A stretch of 64,000 nucleotides of DNA from Vibrio tubiashii ATCC 19109 (GCF_000772105.1 NZ_CP009354.1:62001-126000), one strand, 5' to 3'; shown: positions 20,972 through 31,072, counted from the first letter of the stretch. Notes: generated from the letters alone by a model not told the origin. A program made the numbers and translations.

Positions 20972-21463
20972 ATGAATAAGTTGGTCAATACCTTACAAAC
21001 TTGGTGGTTGAGTATTTCACAACGTGAGCAGCGCTTAGTGGTTGCTTGCTCTCTATTGGTGGTCATTGGCGGCCTGTATTGGGGCGTCGTTCAACCTGTC
21101 GCCGAGCGAGCAAATAACGCTCAAATGCGCATTCAAAGCGAGAAGCAACTGCTTTCTTGGGTGAAAGACAAAGCGGATCAGATCAGTCAGTCCCAAGGGC
21201 AGGGTGGCAGAGCGGTTTCTAGCCTACCTATCAACCAAGCGGTTTCTTCAAGTGTTGGGCGCTTTAAAGTTGAGTTGATTCGTGTCCAACCGCGTGGCGA
21301 GCAGTTTCAGGTGTGGGTTGCGCCTATGCCGTTCAATCAGTTCTTAAACTGGATAACCTTTTTGCAAGAGACGCATGGAATCAAGGTGGTATTTCTTGAT
21401 ATCGATAAAGGAAACCAAGACGGTATGATTGAAGTTAATCGACTTCAGCTTGGTAGAGGGTAA
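20972..21463 (+). CDS. gspM: Type II secretion protein GspM
   Basis: 163 residues. A short cytoplasmic N-terminus with SQREQRLV, one membrane segment (about 23-41, VVACSLLVVIGGLYWGVV), then a periplasmic ferredoxin-like domain ending near VNRLQLGRG. It partners GspL in the assembly platform. ATG 20972 is 10 bases after gspL. Confidence 0.95.
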   Translation: MNKLVNTLQTWWLSISQREQRLVVACSLLVVIGGLYWGVVQPVAERANNAQMRIQSEKQLLSWVKDKADQISQSQGQGGRAVSSLPINQAVSSSVGRFKVELIRVQPRGEQFQVWVAPMPFNQFLNWITFLQETHGIKVVFLDIDKGNQDGMIEVNRLQLGRG

Positions 21464-21467
21464 TTGA

Positions 21468-22232
21468 GTGAAGAAAACAGTGTTATCGGGTGTGTTTCTT
21501 AGCTCCGTATTTGTCGCTAGCGCTATGGTGCATTTACCCGCTCAGTTCGTAGTGCAATATGCGCCTCTGCCTAATCAACTCAGCTTGATTGGGGTTGAAG
21601 GTACGGTATGGCAGGGCTCTGTTCACCAAGTGAAATGGCAAAACCAAAACTATGGCGCGCTAAACTGGCAGCTTAACGTTGCTAAGTTGTTAACTGGGAC
21701 TGCAGAGGCTCAAGTGCGTTTCGGTCGTGGTAGTGATCTATCGCTTCAAGGTCGCGGAATTGTTGGCTATTCGCCAAATGGCTTATATGCTGAGAATTTA
21801 ATTGCTTCGTTGCCCGTTGAAAAAGTGATGCAGTTTGCGCCTTCTCTTCCGGTTCCTTTAGAACTGAACGGGCAGGTAGAGCTTAGCCTGCGCTCATACG
21901 CTTACGCGTCTCCTTATTGTGAGAGCGCCCAAGGAAGTGTGGTGTGGAATACTGATACTGTCGGCACGCCAATGTCTGACTTAGAAGTGGGCCCTGTGAT
22001 TGCTAACTTTAGCTGTCAGTCGAGCAGCTTCGATGTGGTTGGCGAGCAGAAGAGTAATCAAGTCGAAAGTGGCTTCACTGCTAAGCTGAATTCGGATCAG
22101 AGTTACACCTCAAGTGCTTGGTTTAAGCCTCAGGCTGAGTTTCCGAGTGCATTTCAGCAGCAGTTAAAATGGTTACCAACCCCCGCAGACCGCGAAGGTA
22201 AGTTCCAGTTTAGTTACCAAGGTCGACTCTAA
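21468..22232 (+). CDS. gspN: Type II secretion protein GspN
   Basis: 254 residues, GTG start 4 bases after gspM. A hydrophobic N-terminus (VLSGVFLSSVFVASAMVHL) acts as an anchor or signal. The rest is beta-rich, with the GSVHQVKWQN and LNWQLNVAKLLTG stretches of the GspN family, which resembles AsmA-type folds. It is not essential in all type II systems. Last gene of the operon, followed 18 bases later by a bidirectional terminator. Confidence 0.93.
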   Translation: MKKTVLSGVFLSSVFVASAMVHLPAQFVVQYAPLPNQLSLIGVEGTVWQGSVHQVKWQNQNYGALNWQLNVAKLLTGTAEAQVRFGRGSDLSLQGRGIVGYSPNGLYAENLIASLPVEKVMQFAPSLPVPLELNGQVELSLRSYAYASPYCESAQGSVVWNTDTVGTPMSDLEVGPVIANFSCQSSSFDVVGEQKSNQVESGFTAKLNSDQSYTSSAWFKPQAEFPSAFQQQLKWLPTPADREGKFQFSYQGRL

Positions 22233-22250
22233 ACATTAGATCTAAAAACG

Positions 22251-22280
22251 AACAAGGGCAGCGATTAAGCTGCCCTTGTT
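22251..22280. terminator. Bidirectional terminator between gspN and envZ
   Basis: AACAAGGGCAGC and GCTGCCCTTGTT are perfectly complementary 12-base arms with a 6-base loop. It ends both the gsp operon and the convergent ompR-envZ unit. Confidence 0.9.
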
Positions 22281-22294
22281 GGATTTATTCCCTG

Positions 22295-23602
22295 TTACTT
22301 TGTCGCTGGGAAACTGATTTGTACTTTTAAGCCACCGCCACTGCGATTATTGACGATGACTGAACCATTGTGCTGGCTGACAATGCGTTTAACAATCGCT
22401 AAGCCAAGCCCTGTTCCTTCGCTTCCTCGCGCGGTATCGCCCCGAGTGAAGGGTTCAAACAGTTTGGCGATCTGGCTCTGTTCTATCCCAGGTCCATTAT
22501 CTTCAACGCACACCCAAACCAACTTGTTATCTGCGGTAATGCCGGTGCTCACTTTAGTCCAGCCATTACCATAGCGAATTGCGTTGACGACTAAATTGCT
22601 CACCGCGCGCTTGATAGCAATTGGGCTGCCTAAGGTCTCCTTGATTGGCTGGTGGAGTTCGGTATCAATTTGCACCTCATAGCCGCCTTCAGATGAAGCG
22701 ACATCGTTAGCGATTTCATTAAGGTCAACCTCAATAAAAGATTGCTTGTTTACCGGTTTAAGGTAATCCATAAATTGGCTGATGATCTCGTTGCACTCTT
22801 CAGTATCGCTAATAATGCCCTCAGCTAGATAGCTGTCTTCAGGGGACATCATTTCTGTCGCAAGACGAATTCTGGTTAACGGAGTTCGCAGGTCGTGGCT
22901 AATGCCCGCCATCAGTAGGGCTCTGTCCTCCTCAAGTGCTTGGATACCTTTAGACATCTGGTTGAAAGCGCGCGTTACTGAGCGAATTTCTGAAGCGCCT
23001 TTTTCAGGTAATGGTGGTGGAATCTCACCACGACCAACCCCTTTGGCCGCTTTTTCCAACGCAATGAGAGGACGGTTTTGCAAACGGATGAACAACCAGC
23101 CTCCCGCAACAATCAACAATGCCATGATCAGGCTATTGCGAAACAGTGGCGTAAAATCTTCTTCTTGCAGTTCAGAGAGAGGAATGCGTAAGAGGGAGTC
23201 AGGTAGGGAGTCAATCTTCATCCACAGGATGTAGCTATTTTCTCCGAGCATCATACGAACATCAGTTGGCGAGCCAAGTTCATTGGTCATCTCTTCACTC
23301 ATCAGGTCGATGCTCACCGCATGGTAATACTCTTCTGCCATTGGACTATCTTCAGCATGAACGGTTACCCCTAGCTGCTCCAATACACGCCTACGCAGAG
23401 GTGCATCCATAGCCAGGCCATCTGCTAGGGTGGCGGAATCATCCAGCATCAGATTAATTTCGTGGCCGAGGATTTTATTAAACTGCTGCAAGCTTGGCAT
23501 CAGCGCGTAATTAAACACGGCGTAGTAAGAATAGACTTGGCTGGCAATAAGCAGAGTCAGAAAGATAAAAATGGATTGAGTAAATGAGCTGCGGATGCGC
23601 AT
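22295..23602 (-). CDS. envZ: Osmosensor histidine kinase EnvZ
   Basis: 435 residues. Two membrane segments (about 10-30 and 157-174) flank a periplasmic domain. HAMP follows at about 175-227, then the dimerisation domain with phospho-acceptor His236 in [11 protein letters not shown]. The catalytic domain has N box NAIRYG, G1 DNGPG and G2 EGTGLGLAI. It phosphorylates and dephosphorylates OmpR. It lies 80 bases downstream of ompR; a terminator-like hairpin sits between them, unlike the usual overlapping enterobacterial arrangement. Confidence 0.96.
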   Translation of the reverse strand: MRIRSSFTQSIFIFLTLLIASQVYSYYAVFNYALMPSLQQFNKILGHEINLMLDDSATLADGLAMDAPLRRRVLEQLGVTVHAEDSPMAEEYYHAVSIDLMSEEMTNELGSPTDVRMMLGENSYILWMKIDSLPDSLLRIPLSELQEEDFTPLFRNSLIMALLIVAGGWLFIRLQNRPLIALEKAAKGVGRGEIPPPLPEKGASEIRSVTRAFNQMSKGIQALEEDRALLMAGISHDLRTPLTRIRLATEMMSPEDSYLAEGIISDTEECNEIISQFMDYLKPVNKQSFIEVDLNEIANDVASSEGGYEVQIDTELHQPIKETLGSPIAIKRAVSNLVVNAIRYGNGWTKVSTGITADNKLVWVCVEDNGPGIEQSQIAKLFEPFTRGDTARGSEGTGLGLAIVKRIVSQHNGSVIVNNRSGGGLKVQISFPATK

Positions 23603-23637
23603 AACACCTACCTTGAGAAAAGGTTAGTCTAAAACAA

Positions 23638-23664
23638 AGAGTGCGAGACTAAGTCTCGCACTCT
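23638..23664 (-). terminator. Terminator-like hairpin between ompR and envZ
   Basis: AGAGTGCGAGACT and AGTCTCGCACTCT are perfectly complementary and almost touch (27 bases in all). Read on the minus strand, the hairpin follows the ompR stop by about 19 bases and is followed by TTTGTTTT. It therefore looks like an intrinsic terminator that would reduce transcription into envZ. Confidence 0.7.
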
Positions 23665-23682
23665 ATCAAATCATATTTTTGG

Positions 23683-24402
23683 TTACGCTTCTTTGCCATC
23701 TGGGACAAAAACATAACCTAGGCCCCATACAGTTTGGATGTAACGAGGTTTACTTGGATCGACTTCGAGCATACGACGTAGGCGAGAGATTTGCACGTCA
23801 ATCGAACGTTCCATCGCTGAATATTCGCGGCCGCGGGCCATGTTCATTAACTTATCACGCGACATTGGCTCACGAGCATTGGTCACGAGAGCTTTCAGTA
23901 CGGCAAACTCACCTGAAGTTAGCGGCATGGCTTCATCGCCACGGAACATTTCACGCGTACCTAGGTTTAAGCGGAAATCACCAAACTCAACCACTGACTC
24001 TTCACTACTTGGTGCACCGGGTAGCTCGGTCGTTTGACGGCGCAAGACTGCTTTAATACGTGCTAATAGTTCACGTGGGTTAAACGGTTTTGGTAAGTAG
24101 TCATCTGCCCCTACCTCTAGGCCGACGATACGATCGATCTCGTCTCCTTTTGCGGTCAGCATCAGAATCGGTAACGTGCTGTTGGCATTACGAAGGCGAC
24201 GGCAGATCGATAGCCCGTCTTCGCCTGGTAACATCAGGTCTAGCACCATCAAATGGAAAGTTTCACGCGTTAGCAGGCGGTCCATCTGCTCACTGTTTGC
24301 AACACTACGAACTTGGAATCCTTGTTCAGACAAGTAACGCTCTAGTAGTGCACGAAGTCGTGCATCATCATCAACAACTAAGATCTTGTGATTTTCTTGC
24401 AT
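23683..24402 (-). CDS. ompR: Response regulator OmpR
   Basis: 239 residues. The receiver domain has the acidic pair Asp11-Asp12, phosphorylation site Asp55 (VLDLMLPGEDG) and the conserved Lys in LPKPFNPREL. The C-terminal winged helix-turn-helix carries the RSIDVQISRLRR recognition helix and the YIQTVWGLGYVF wing. It controls porin and envelope genes with EnvZ. Probable promoter in the 175-bp gap to the divergent greB. Confidence 0.98.
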   Translation of the reverse strand: MQENHKILVVDDDARLRALLERYLSEQGFQVRSVANSEQMDRLLTRETFHLMVLDLMLPGEDGLSICRRLRNANSTLPILMLTAKGDEIDRIVGLEVGADDYLPKPFNPRELLARIKAVLRRQTTELPGAPSSEESVVEFGDFRLNLGTREMFRGDEAMPLTSGEFAVLKALVTNAREPMSRDKLMNMARGREYSAMERSIDVQISRLRRMLEVDPSKPRYIQTVWGLGYVFVPDGKEA

Positions 24403-24577
24403 GTAATGGGTCCACCTAGTTAATAAGCTTGCGCGACTTCAGGCTGTTGAAACAATCACCTTTATGCGCAACTTAAAATGTAACACTGTTCTTAAGCTAT
24501 TGGTGCAAAGAATTGTTAACGTTTATTTCCTTTTTAGCTAATGTATATCGGAACTTCAATTTAATAACGTCAGAAAT

Positions 24578-25057
24578 ATGAAAACGAACCTAATAACAAG
24601 AGAAGGCTTTGATCGACTTAAAAAAGAGCTCGATTTTTTGTGGAAAGAAGAGCGTCCGGAAGTAACAAAAAAAGTGACTTGGGCGGCGAGTCTCGGTGAT
24701 CGGAGTGAAAACGCTGACTATCAATACAACAAAAAGCGTTTAAGAGAGATAGATCGCCGCGTACGTTATTTGCGTAAGCGTCTAGAGCAAGTCAAAGTGG
24801 TTGATTACTCGCCGCAGCAAGAAGGCAAAGTGTTCTTTGGAGCTTGGGTTGAAATCGAGAACGAAGCAGGGGAAGTCAAAGCTTTTCGTATTGTCGGCCC
24901 TGACGAAATTTACGGTGACGCCAAAGGTTATATTTCGATTGATTCACCGATGGCGCGCGCCTTATTGAAAAAAGAAGTCGATGACGAATTCAGCGTTAAA
25001 ACCCCAGAAGGTTACAAAGAGTGGTTCGTTAACACTATTCGCTACAGCGCTGAATAA
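24578..25057 (+). CDS. greB: Transcript cleavage factor GreB
   Basis: 159 residues. The N-terminal coiled coil (about 1-75) has the acidic tip DRSENADY, whose acids place Mg2+ in the RNA polymerase secondary channel for cleavage of backtracked RNA. The C-terminal FKBP-like domain follows (about 80-155). The strongly basic coiled coil (RRVRYLRKRLEQVK) separates GreB from GreA. ATG 24578 is the only sensible start. Monocistronic, ending in a terminator. Confidence 0.97.
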   Translation: MKTNLITREGFDRLKKELDFLWKEERPEVTKKVTWAASLGDRSENADYQYNKKRLREIDRRVRYLRKRLEQVKVVDYSPQQEGKVFFGAWVEIENEAGEVKAFRIVGPDEIYGDAKGYISIDSPMARALLKKEVDDEFSVKTPEGYKEWFVNTIRYSAE

Positions 25058-25058
25058 C

Positions 25059-25084
25059 AAAAAGTCCCGCGGGGCGGGACTTTT
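25059..25084. terminator. Bidirectional terminator after greB
   Basis: AAAAGTCCCGC and GCGGGACTTTT arms with a 3- to 4-base G loop, directly after the greB stop and 8 bases from the end of the convergent protease-like gene. Confidence 0.88.
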
Positions 25085-25092
25085 GGCTGTGA

Positions 25093-26985
25093 TTATTTTT
25101 CGTAGTCGGGTTTTTCAGTAAGGATGTAATTGTGTTCACTGCCCACCACTGCGCCGTATTTGAGGAAGTTTTTACCTAATATCATGCTGTAGTGGAAACG
25201 GCTGCGGTCTTTCAGGTTGACCCGTATCTTCTTCTCGAGTTCGCCCAGTTTGACTTGCATTTCAACGACTGGGCGAATAGTCGGTTTCTCACCTTTTTTC
25301 GCCCTGATTTTCATACTATCGACGACCTCTAGGGTAAAGTCTTTCTCCATACCGAGATCATTTTGGTAGCTAAAACTGACCATAGGTTTGCCGTCTTTTT
25401 CAAACTGTTTGATGTTCTGCGCATTGATAGAGCTGACGTCTGCACCAGTATCGAGCTTAACGGGGAAGCTAAGACCTTCTACTTGCGCAACCTCGATATG
25501 ACCTGCCTTAAATAGCGGGTAGGAATCGAGTAGATGATCAGTGCGAGTGTTTATGAGCACGCCATTTTTGGACATCTTCTGACCTATGATGAAGTAATCA
25601 CTGGTCTCGTCTTCATCGAGCACATCAATGGCGTACGGCAGTTCAACTTTCTCGCCGTATAGGGTGAAGGTACCAAATACCACTGGGCGAGTGGAGTCAC
25701 CGACTTTTAGGGTTTTATTGATCGGTTTAGAAAACTGCTTGGCCTCGCCGTTTTGGTCAGTGAGGTAGTAAGTTACCCACTCTTTGCCTTTCTTTTCAAA
25801 AATCTCGAAGCTTGCGACTTTTAGCAGCGGTGTTTTCACTACCAGTGATGGTTCTGCCGTTAATTCAATACCATCAAGCAATAGAGACTCCTCACCGGAA
25901 ACCTGCATCGCTTTTGACTTGCTACTGATGGTTTTAGGCTTGCCTGATAACAAAGACGTCGCGCTAGTATCGATCATAAAGCGTCGATTGAGCGTGCCTT
26001 TGCCGAGACGTAGCTGTGAATTGAGTTTGCTACGGTCAGTTAAGTAGACGAACCAGTATTGAGTTTCAGCACCGTTAGTGTCGATTGGAACGAACACCAT
26101 TGGGCGCTTTTTGCCACTCACGTTCAACATACGTACCAGTGGGAGTGTGAGTGTCTCGCTGCTGCCATTGCCATCTTCGACATCGAAAGAGACCAGTTGC
26201 TTGTTAGAGTCGATGTTTATATTGGTGGCATGCAGTGAAGAGTAGTTGTTTTGCAGTGAGTAGCTAATCTTCTGCTTTACGCCAGCGATTTCAACCGACT
26301 CTTTCTTACCAACAAGTTGCGCGTTCTTTTGCTCTTGAAGGTAATCGTAGCCTGCGTAAACCCAAGCGTTGTTATCGAGAAAAGTTTTGCCAATCAGAAT
26401 TGGCGCTGAAAACTGGTTTCTATCAGTTAAGTTAACTTGTGTCATGACGGTTTTGCCAGCAATGGTCATTGGCAAGGTGATGGTTGGGCGCAGAATCGGT
26501 TCTTTTTGTGTTCGATTGCGAATCACGCCAACACGTTCTATTGGTCTAGTCACCTTAATGCTCTCACCCGTGTGCGGATGCTTAATGGTGAAAGTCACTT
26601 CAACACCGTAAGGGGCAAAAAGTTCAGCATTCCAATCATCGTAATCGACATCATCAATAGGAGCGAAGTCGATCAGCGCTTTCATCAGCTTGTGATCTTT
26701 GAGTTGGCTAAACTGGGGATCAGAGCTGGAAACGTGAATGTTGGTAGCATGCATCGATGTCGTGTCTGCGCCAGTATCAATCTTACCAGCAAATGAAACC
26801 CCTTTTAGCGCCTCGATCTCTTCGAGATAAACGCTTTCTACCCGCCCTAAGACAAGTTTGTCATCAAGGGTGTAAACAGGAGACTGGGTAGAAGCATTGA
26901 TCGCAGCGCTAGCTTGATCAGCTAAGGCCAAAGGAGAAGCTAAGGATACAGATAGTACAGAAAGGGCCAGTAAGATTTTTTTCAT
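25093..26985 (-). CDS. Exported multi-domain retropepsin-like protein (RimB/Zn_protease family)
   Basis: 630 residues with a cleavable signal peptide (about 1-22, ending ALAD). Four tandem units follow, each with the family pattern: an N-terminal 'flap' strand, a 'RP' strand and a closing LTDR-x-(L/I)-G-K segment. Unit 1 (about 45-215) and unit 4 (about 493-625) keep the aspartic-protease-like DTGAD at 70-74 and 512-516. Unit 2 (about 227-340) has QNNYSS in its place (about 245-250), and unit 3 (about 358-480) has lost it. Single-domain relatives are annotated as ATP-dependent zinc protease or RimB-like. Protease activity is inferred only. Confidence 0.78.
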   Translation of the reverse strand: MKKILLALSVLSVSLASPLALADQASAAINASTQSPVYTLDDKLVLGRVESVYLEEIEALKGVSFAGKIDTGADTTSMHATNIHVSSSDPQFSQLKDHKLMKALIDFAPIDDVDYDDWNAELFAPYGVEVTFTIKHPHTGESIKVTRPIERVGVIRNRTQKEPILRPTITLPMTIAGKTVMTQVNLTDRNQFSAPILIGKTFLDNNAWVYAGYDYLQEQKNAQLVGKKESVEIAGVKQKISYSLQNNYSSLHATNINIDSNKQLVSFDVEDGNGSSETLTLPLVRMLNVSGKKRPMVFVPIDTNGAETQYWFVYLTDRSKLNSQLRLGKGTLNRRFMIDTSATSLLSGKPKTISSKSKAMQVSGEESLLLDGIELTAEPSLVVKTPLLKVASFEIFEKKGKEWVTYYLTDQNGEAKQFSKPINKTLKVGDSTRPVVFGTFTLYGEKVELPYAIDVLDEDETSDYFIIGQKMSKNGVLINTRTDHLLDSYPLFKAGHIEVAQVEGLSFPVKLDTGADVSSINAQNIKQFEKDGKPMVSFSYQNDLGMEKDFTLEVVDSMKIRAKKGEKPTIRPVVEMQVKLGELEKKIRVNLKDRSRFHYSMILGKNFLKYGAVVGSEHNYILTEKPDYEK

Positions 26986-27209
26986 AGCGGTTCCAACTAC
27001 TCGTTATTCGCACAAGGTCTTGAACGAAATTAGTTCCATTTTTCAGATCTAAGTTCTGACTTATCTCTATTTCTGACACAACTTTCACATAATTGCCAAA
27101 CTATTGGCAAAACAATTGCGTAACCTTGCTCGCGGTAACAAAAAGTATTGGGTTTTACATCAAGAATCCCAATATAAAGAAGGTTAAAATACAACAAGAG
27201 ATTCAACGG

Positions 27210-29534
27210 ATGAGCCAAGCTATCTGTAATTTGATTGCTCAGGAACTGAGTGTTCGACCTGAGCAGGTCACTGCTGCTGTTAACCTCATTGATGATGGAA
27301 ACACAGTCCCTTTTATTGCCCGCTACCGTAAAGAAGTCACGGGTGGATTGGATGATACTCAGCTGCGTAACCTTGATAGCCGTTTATCCTACCTACGCGA
27401 GCTAGATGAGCGTCGCCAAACCATTCTTAAATCGATTCAAGAGCAGGGTAAGTTAACCTCTGAACTTGAAGCTGAGATAGCACAGGCAGACAGTAAAACA
27501 CGTCTTGAAGACCTTTACTTGCCATACAAACCAAAGCGTCGTACTAAAGGCCAAATCGCGATCGAGGCAGGCTTAGAGCCGCTAGCAGATAAGCTTTGGA
27601 ATCAGCCGCAAACCGAACCTGAAGCGGAAGCGGCAAATTACCTAGATGCAGACAAAGGCATTGCTGATACCAAAGCAGCTCTGGATGGTGCTCGTGCTAT
27701 CGTGATGGAGCGAGTCGCTGAGGATGCCAATCTACTAGAGAAAATTCGTGCTTATCTGAATCGCAACGCGGAACTCGTCGCTAAAGTGGTCGACGGCAAA
27801 GAGCGCGAAGGTGAGAAATTTAAAGATTACTTTGAGCACAATGAAGCGTTGAGTAAAGTGCCATCGCACCGCGCCCTAGCCATGTTGCGTGGTCGAAATG
27901 AAGGTTTCTTAACCCTTGCGATGAATGCTGACCCTGCGCAGGAAGAAGGCGTTCGTCAGTCTCATTGTGAGACGATTATTAGTGACCACTATGGTATATC
28001 CCTAAGCAGTGCTCCGGCAGATGGTTGGCGTAAGCAGGTGATCAGCTGGGCATGGCGCATCAAAGTTTCGATGCACATGGAAACTGAATTGATGGGTGCG
28101 ATGAAAGAGCGTGCAGAGATTGAAGCGATTGAGGTTTTTGCCACTAACCTGAAAGATCTGCTGATGGCTGCACCTGCGGGTCCTCGTGCCACACTTGGCC
28201 TTGATCCTGGTCTTCGTACTGGTTCGAAAATTGCCGTGGTCGATTCAACCGGTAAAGTGCTAGCAACCGAAACCATCTACCCTCATCCGCCACAAAAGCA
28301 ATATGATAAATCAGCGCAAATTGTTGATGCTTTAGTACGTAAGTACAACGTGGATTTGATTGCGATTGGCAATGGTACTGCTTCACGTGAAACTGACAGC
28401 TTTGTCGCTGACCTGATTAAACGTGGCAACCTCAAGGTGCAGAAAATCATGGTTAGCGAAGCGGGTGCATCGGTTTACTCGGCGTCAGAGCTAGCAGCAA
28501 AAGAGTTCCCGAACTTAGATGTGTCACTGCGTGGTGCGGTGTCGATTGCTCGCCGTTTGCAAGATCCACTGGCTGAATTAGTTAAGATTGACCCTAAATC
28601 GATTGGTGTGGGTCAGTATCAGCATGATGTTAGCCAATCTATGTTGGCAAAACGTCTTGATGCGGTAGTCGAAGACTGTGTGAATGCTGTTGGTGTCGAC
28701 GTGAATACAGCATCACCGGCTCTGCTAACTCGCGTAGCTGGCCTATCAAGCACAATTGCGCAAAACATTGTTGACTACCGTGATGAGAATGGCCGCTTTG
28801 AAGCGCGTACCACGCTGAAAAAAGTCGCGCGTCTTGGGCCTAAGGCATTTGAGCAGTGTGCGGGTTTCCTGCGCATTATGGATGGTAAGAACCCCCTTGA
28901 TGCCTCTTCTGTTCACCCAGAAGCGTACCCTGTGGTAAAAGCGATTGCTGAGAAAAACAGCAAAAATGTCAAAGCGCTGATTGGTGATACTCAGTTCCTA
29001 CGCGGACTTCACGCTGTCGATTACACCGATGAGAACTTTGGTGTTCCAACCGTGAGCGACATCATTAAAGAGCTCGATAAGCCGGGTCGCGATCCTCGCC
29101 CTGAGTTTAAGACAGCCACATTCGCTGATGGCGTAAATCAGGTTTCTGATCTTGAACCTGGTATGGTGTTAGAAGGGGTAGTGTCTAACGTTGCGAACTT
29201 TGGTGCCTTTGTTGATATCGGCGTTCACCAAGATGGTTTAGTACACATCTCTGCGCTGACGGACCGTTACGTTTCGGACCCACGAGAAGTGGTTAAAGCG
29301 GGCGATATCGTCAAGGTGAAAGTGATGGAAGTGGATGTGCAGCGTAAACGTATTGGTCTTTCAATGCGCTTAACCGATGAGCCAGGGCAGGACAATCGAA
29401 CTCAGCGTTCAAGTGCTCCACGTGGTCAGCAGCGTCAACAGCAAGGTGGTCAACGCCGCCGTGATGAGTCGTCGAACAATAACAGTGCTATGGGTGGTGC
29501 ATTCGCAGCTGCCTTTGCAAAAGCTAAGCGTTAA
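27210..29534 (+). CDS. tex: RNA-binding transcription accessory protein Tex
   Basis: ATG 27210 gives 774 residues beginning [13 protein letters not shown], the usual start and length (E. coli YhgF is about 773); the longer frame from 27093 is a non-conserved extension. Order of domains: Tex N-terminal helical region (1-~200), YqgF/RNase H-like domain opening [17 protein letters not shown] (~330), two helix-hairpin-helix motifs (~490-620) and an S1 domain (~645-720, [15 protein letters not shown]). The tail is rich in Arg, Gln and Ser. Tex binds nucleic acids and influences transcription. Monocistronic with its own terminator. Confidence 0.96.
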   Translation: MSQAICNLIAQELSVRPEQVTAAVNLIDDGNTVPFIARYRKEVTGGLDDTQLRNLDSRLSYLRELDERRQTILKSIQEQGKLTSELEAEIAQADSKTRLEDLYLPYKPKRRTKGQIAIEAGLEPLADKLWNQPQTEPEAEAANYLDADKGIADTKAALDGARAIVMERVAEDANLLEKIRAYLNRNAELVAKVVDGKEREGEKFKDYFEHNEALSKVPSHRALAMLRGRNEGFLTLAMNADPAQEEGVRQSHCETIISDHYGISLSSAPADGWRKQVISWAWRIKVSMHMETELMGAMKERAEIEAIEVFATNLKDLLMAAPAGPRATLGLDPGLRTGSKIAVVDSTGKVLATETIYPHPPQKQYDKSAQIVDALVRKYNVDLIAIGNGTASRETDSFVADLIKRGNLKVQKIMVSEAGASVYSASELAAKEFPNLDVSLRGAVSIARRLQDPLAELVKIDPKSIGVGQYQHDVSQSMLAKRLDAVVEDCVNAVGVDVNTASPALLTRVAGLSSTIAQNIVDYRDENGRFEARTTLKKVARLGPKAFEQCAGFLRIMDGKNPLDASSVHPEAYPVVKAIAEKNSKNVKALIGDTQFLRGLHAVDYTDENFGVPTVSDIIKELDKPGRDPRPEFKTATFADGVNQVSDLEPGMVLEGVVSNVANFGAFVDIGVHQDGLVHISALTDRYVSDPREVVKAGDIVKVKVMEVDVQRKRIGLSMRLTDEPGQDNRTQRSSAPRGQQRQQQGGQRRRDESSNNNSAMGGAFAAAFAKAKR

Positions 29535-29553
29535 GTTGTTGCGCTAAAAATAT

Positions 29554-29590
29554 AAATCCCCGTAGTAGCGATACTAGCGGGGATTTTTTT
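29554..29590 (+). terminator. Intrinsic terminator of tex
   Basis: AAATCCCCG...CGGGGATTT stem followed by a T run, 20 bases after the tex stop. Confidence 0.88.
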
Positions 29591-29626
29591 CGGCATTACC
29601 TTATCGAACCAGGGAACGACAAGGTA

Positions 29627-30097
29627 CTACAACACCGCAATTACATCAGAAGGGGTATTTGGGGCCACGGCATCTCCGTAATGAAATTTAATCACGGTTC
29701 TGCGTTTTTCCATCATCCCCTCTGTTATCGCCGCATCGATTATGCGCCTCGGTAAACGAAAACGCATGGCATAGCCTTTACCTTGATGTTCGCTATAACT
29801 TTCCAGTGCCAACAGTTGGAATAGCCTTTCGAGGGTATCTTTAGGTTCTTCCTGAGAAACTGCAACCACACTCCCACTTTCTTCCGTCTCATAGCTTGGG
29901 TGCTCTGAGGGATCCCATGAGGATTGCTTTCGCCGTTTATCGTCTGCTGTTACCTTTCGTTCTGCGTTGCTCTTGGTCAATGCAATCGTTGGTGCAATTG
30001 GCTCTCGGACTTTATTGTCGCGCGCCGCTTGCTCCGTTTGCACATTAACCGATGGGGCGATGAGTGGAACGCTTACGTTCGTAGGTGATACGAGCAT
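29627..30097 (-). CDS. Conserved hypothetical protein, 156 aa
   Basis: I do not recognise a functional family. GAGGAGG lies 7 bases before ATG 30097, so it is very likely translated. The first half is low-complexity and polar (Pro, Ser, Thr, Lys; a central acidic patch), likely disordered, with no signal peptide. The second half (about 85-156) is more ordered: DTLERLFQLLALESYSEH, MRFRLPRRIIDAAI, RTVIKFHYGDAV. It could be a small adaptor or regulator. It sits alone between the tex terminator and bioH on the minus strand. Confidence 0.7.
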   Translation of the reverse strand: MLVSPTNVSVPLIAPSVNVQTEQAARDNKVREPIAPTIALTKSNAERKVTADDKRRKQSSWDPSEHPSYETEESGSVVAVSQEEPKDTLERLFQLLALESYSEHQGKGYAMRFRLPRRIIDAAITEGMMEKRRTVIKFHYGDAVAPNTPSDVIAVL

Positions 30098-30218
30098 TCA
30101 TTAACCTCCTCACGCCCAACCTGAGAGTGGTAACTCTTTCGGTTAGTTTATTTATCGACCAGTTAGGGCAAAGGTTTAGCGCAGATTTTTATTTTTTGTA
30201 CATTGTTCATTTAATGCT

Positions 30219-31013
30219 TTAGCGATCAAGGAATTGGTGTACTTGCTGACAAAATGACTCGAATTCAGTCATAAACGGCGCATGAGAAGAGTCGGTGAAA
30301 ATGTAGCTATCGCTGTTTGGCGCGAGGCTATCGACATCACTGGCGACTTTAGCAGGCACAAGGCCATCTAAGCGGCCATAGAGACGTAGCATCGGAATGG
30401 TTAGGCTTTCTAGCTCAGCACGATAGTCGATATCGGCTAACAGTTGTAAACCTGCTAACAGAGAGGTTGGGTTTGGTGTTGGTCTTGAGAGAACGGCTTT
30501 TTTCAGCTGTTTGACATCTTGTCTTGCTGAAGGGCTCCCCATCGCCTGCAAGGCCATAAAACGTTCGATAGTCAGTTGGAAATCATCAACCAATTGTTCG
30601 GTAAACGCACTTAACACATTCGGTTGAATGCCGCGCCAGGGTCTCTCGGCGGCAAATTTGGGTGAGCTTGCGACAGTAATCAGCTTTTCGACTCGTTGTG
30701 GGGCATTAAGTGCAATATGGGTTGCCAGTAAACCGCCTAGTGACCAGCCAAGCCAGATCGCTTTCTCAGGTGCGTGCAGCAAGACTTGCTCAGCGAGATC
30801 ATGCATATTCTCGAAACTAGACTGATGGCTATGACCAAACCCTGGTAGGTCGACCACATGGACACAAAAATGCTGGCTAAGAACTTCAACTGTCTGCTGC
30901 CAAACCGCGCCATTCATTCCCCAACCATGGAGTAGCACTAGGTCATCACCTTGACCTTGGGATTGCCAATACAAAGATTCACGGTTGTTCTCAGTTTGTA
31001 GCACTTTTTCCAT
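30219..31013 (-). CDS. bioH: Pimeloyl-[acyl-carrier protein] methyl ester esterase BioH
   Basis: Alpha/beta hydrolase that removes the methyl group from pimeloyl-ACP methyl ester, giving the biotin precursor. 264 residues. Oxyanion region LLHGWGMNG, nucleophile elbow GWSLGG (Ser91), Asp in YGRLDGLVP and His in DSSHAPF complete the triad. ATG 31013 directly abuts GAGAGG, too close for a good ribosome site. GTG three codons later, with a 9-base gap, may be the true start. Divergent from the comF-like gene, as in many gammaproteobacteria. Confidence 0.94.
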   Translation of the reverse strand: MEKVLQTENNRESLYWQSQGQGDDLVLLHGWGMNGAVWQQTVEVLSQHFCVHVVDLPGFGHSHQSSFENMHDLAEQVLLHAPEKAIWLGWSLGGLLATHIALNAPQRVEKLITVASSPKFAAERPWRGIQPNVLSAFTEQLVDDFQLTIERFMALQAMGSPSARQDVKQLKKAVLSRPTPNPTSLLAGLQLLADIDYRAELESLTIPMLRLYGRLDGLVPAKVASDVDSLAPNSDSYIFTDSSHAPFMTEFESFCQQVHQFLDR

Positions 31014-31072
31014 CCTCTCGCTCTCAGTCCTGTCTAGACAATCATCAAATACTGTTTCAATGGAGTGGGGTT

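Noticed and set aside
27093..27209. N-terminal extension of Tex
   Set aside because: The 39 extra residues are non-conserved and start at a poor context; ATG 27210 matches the family start and length.
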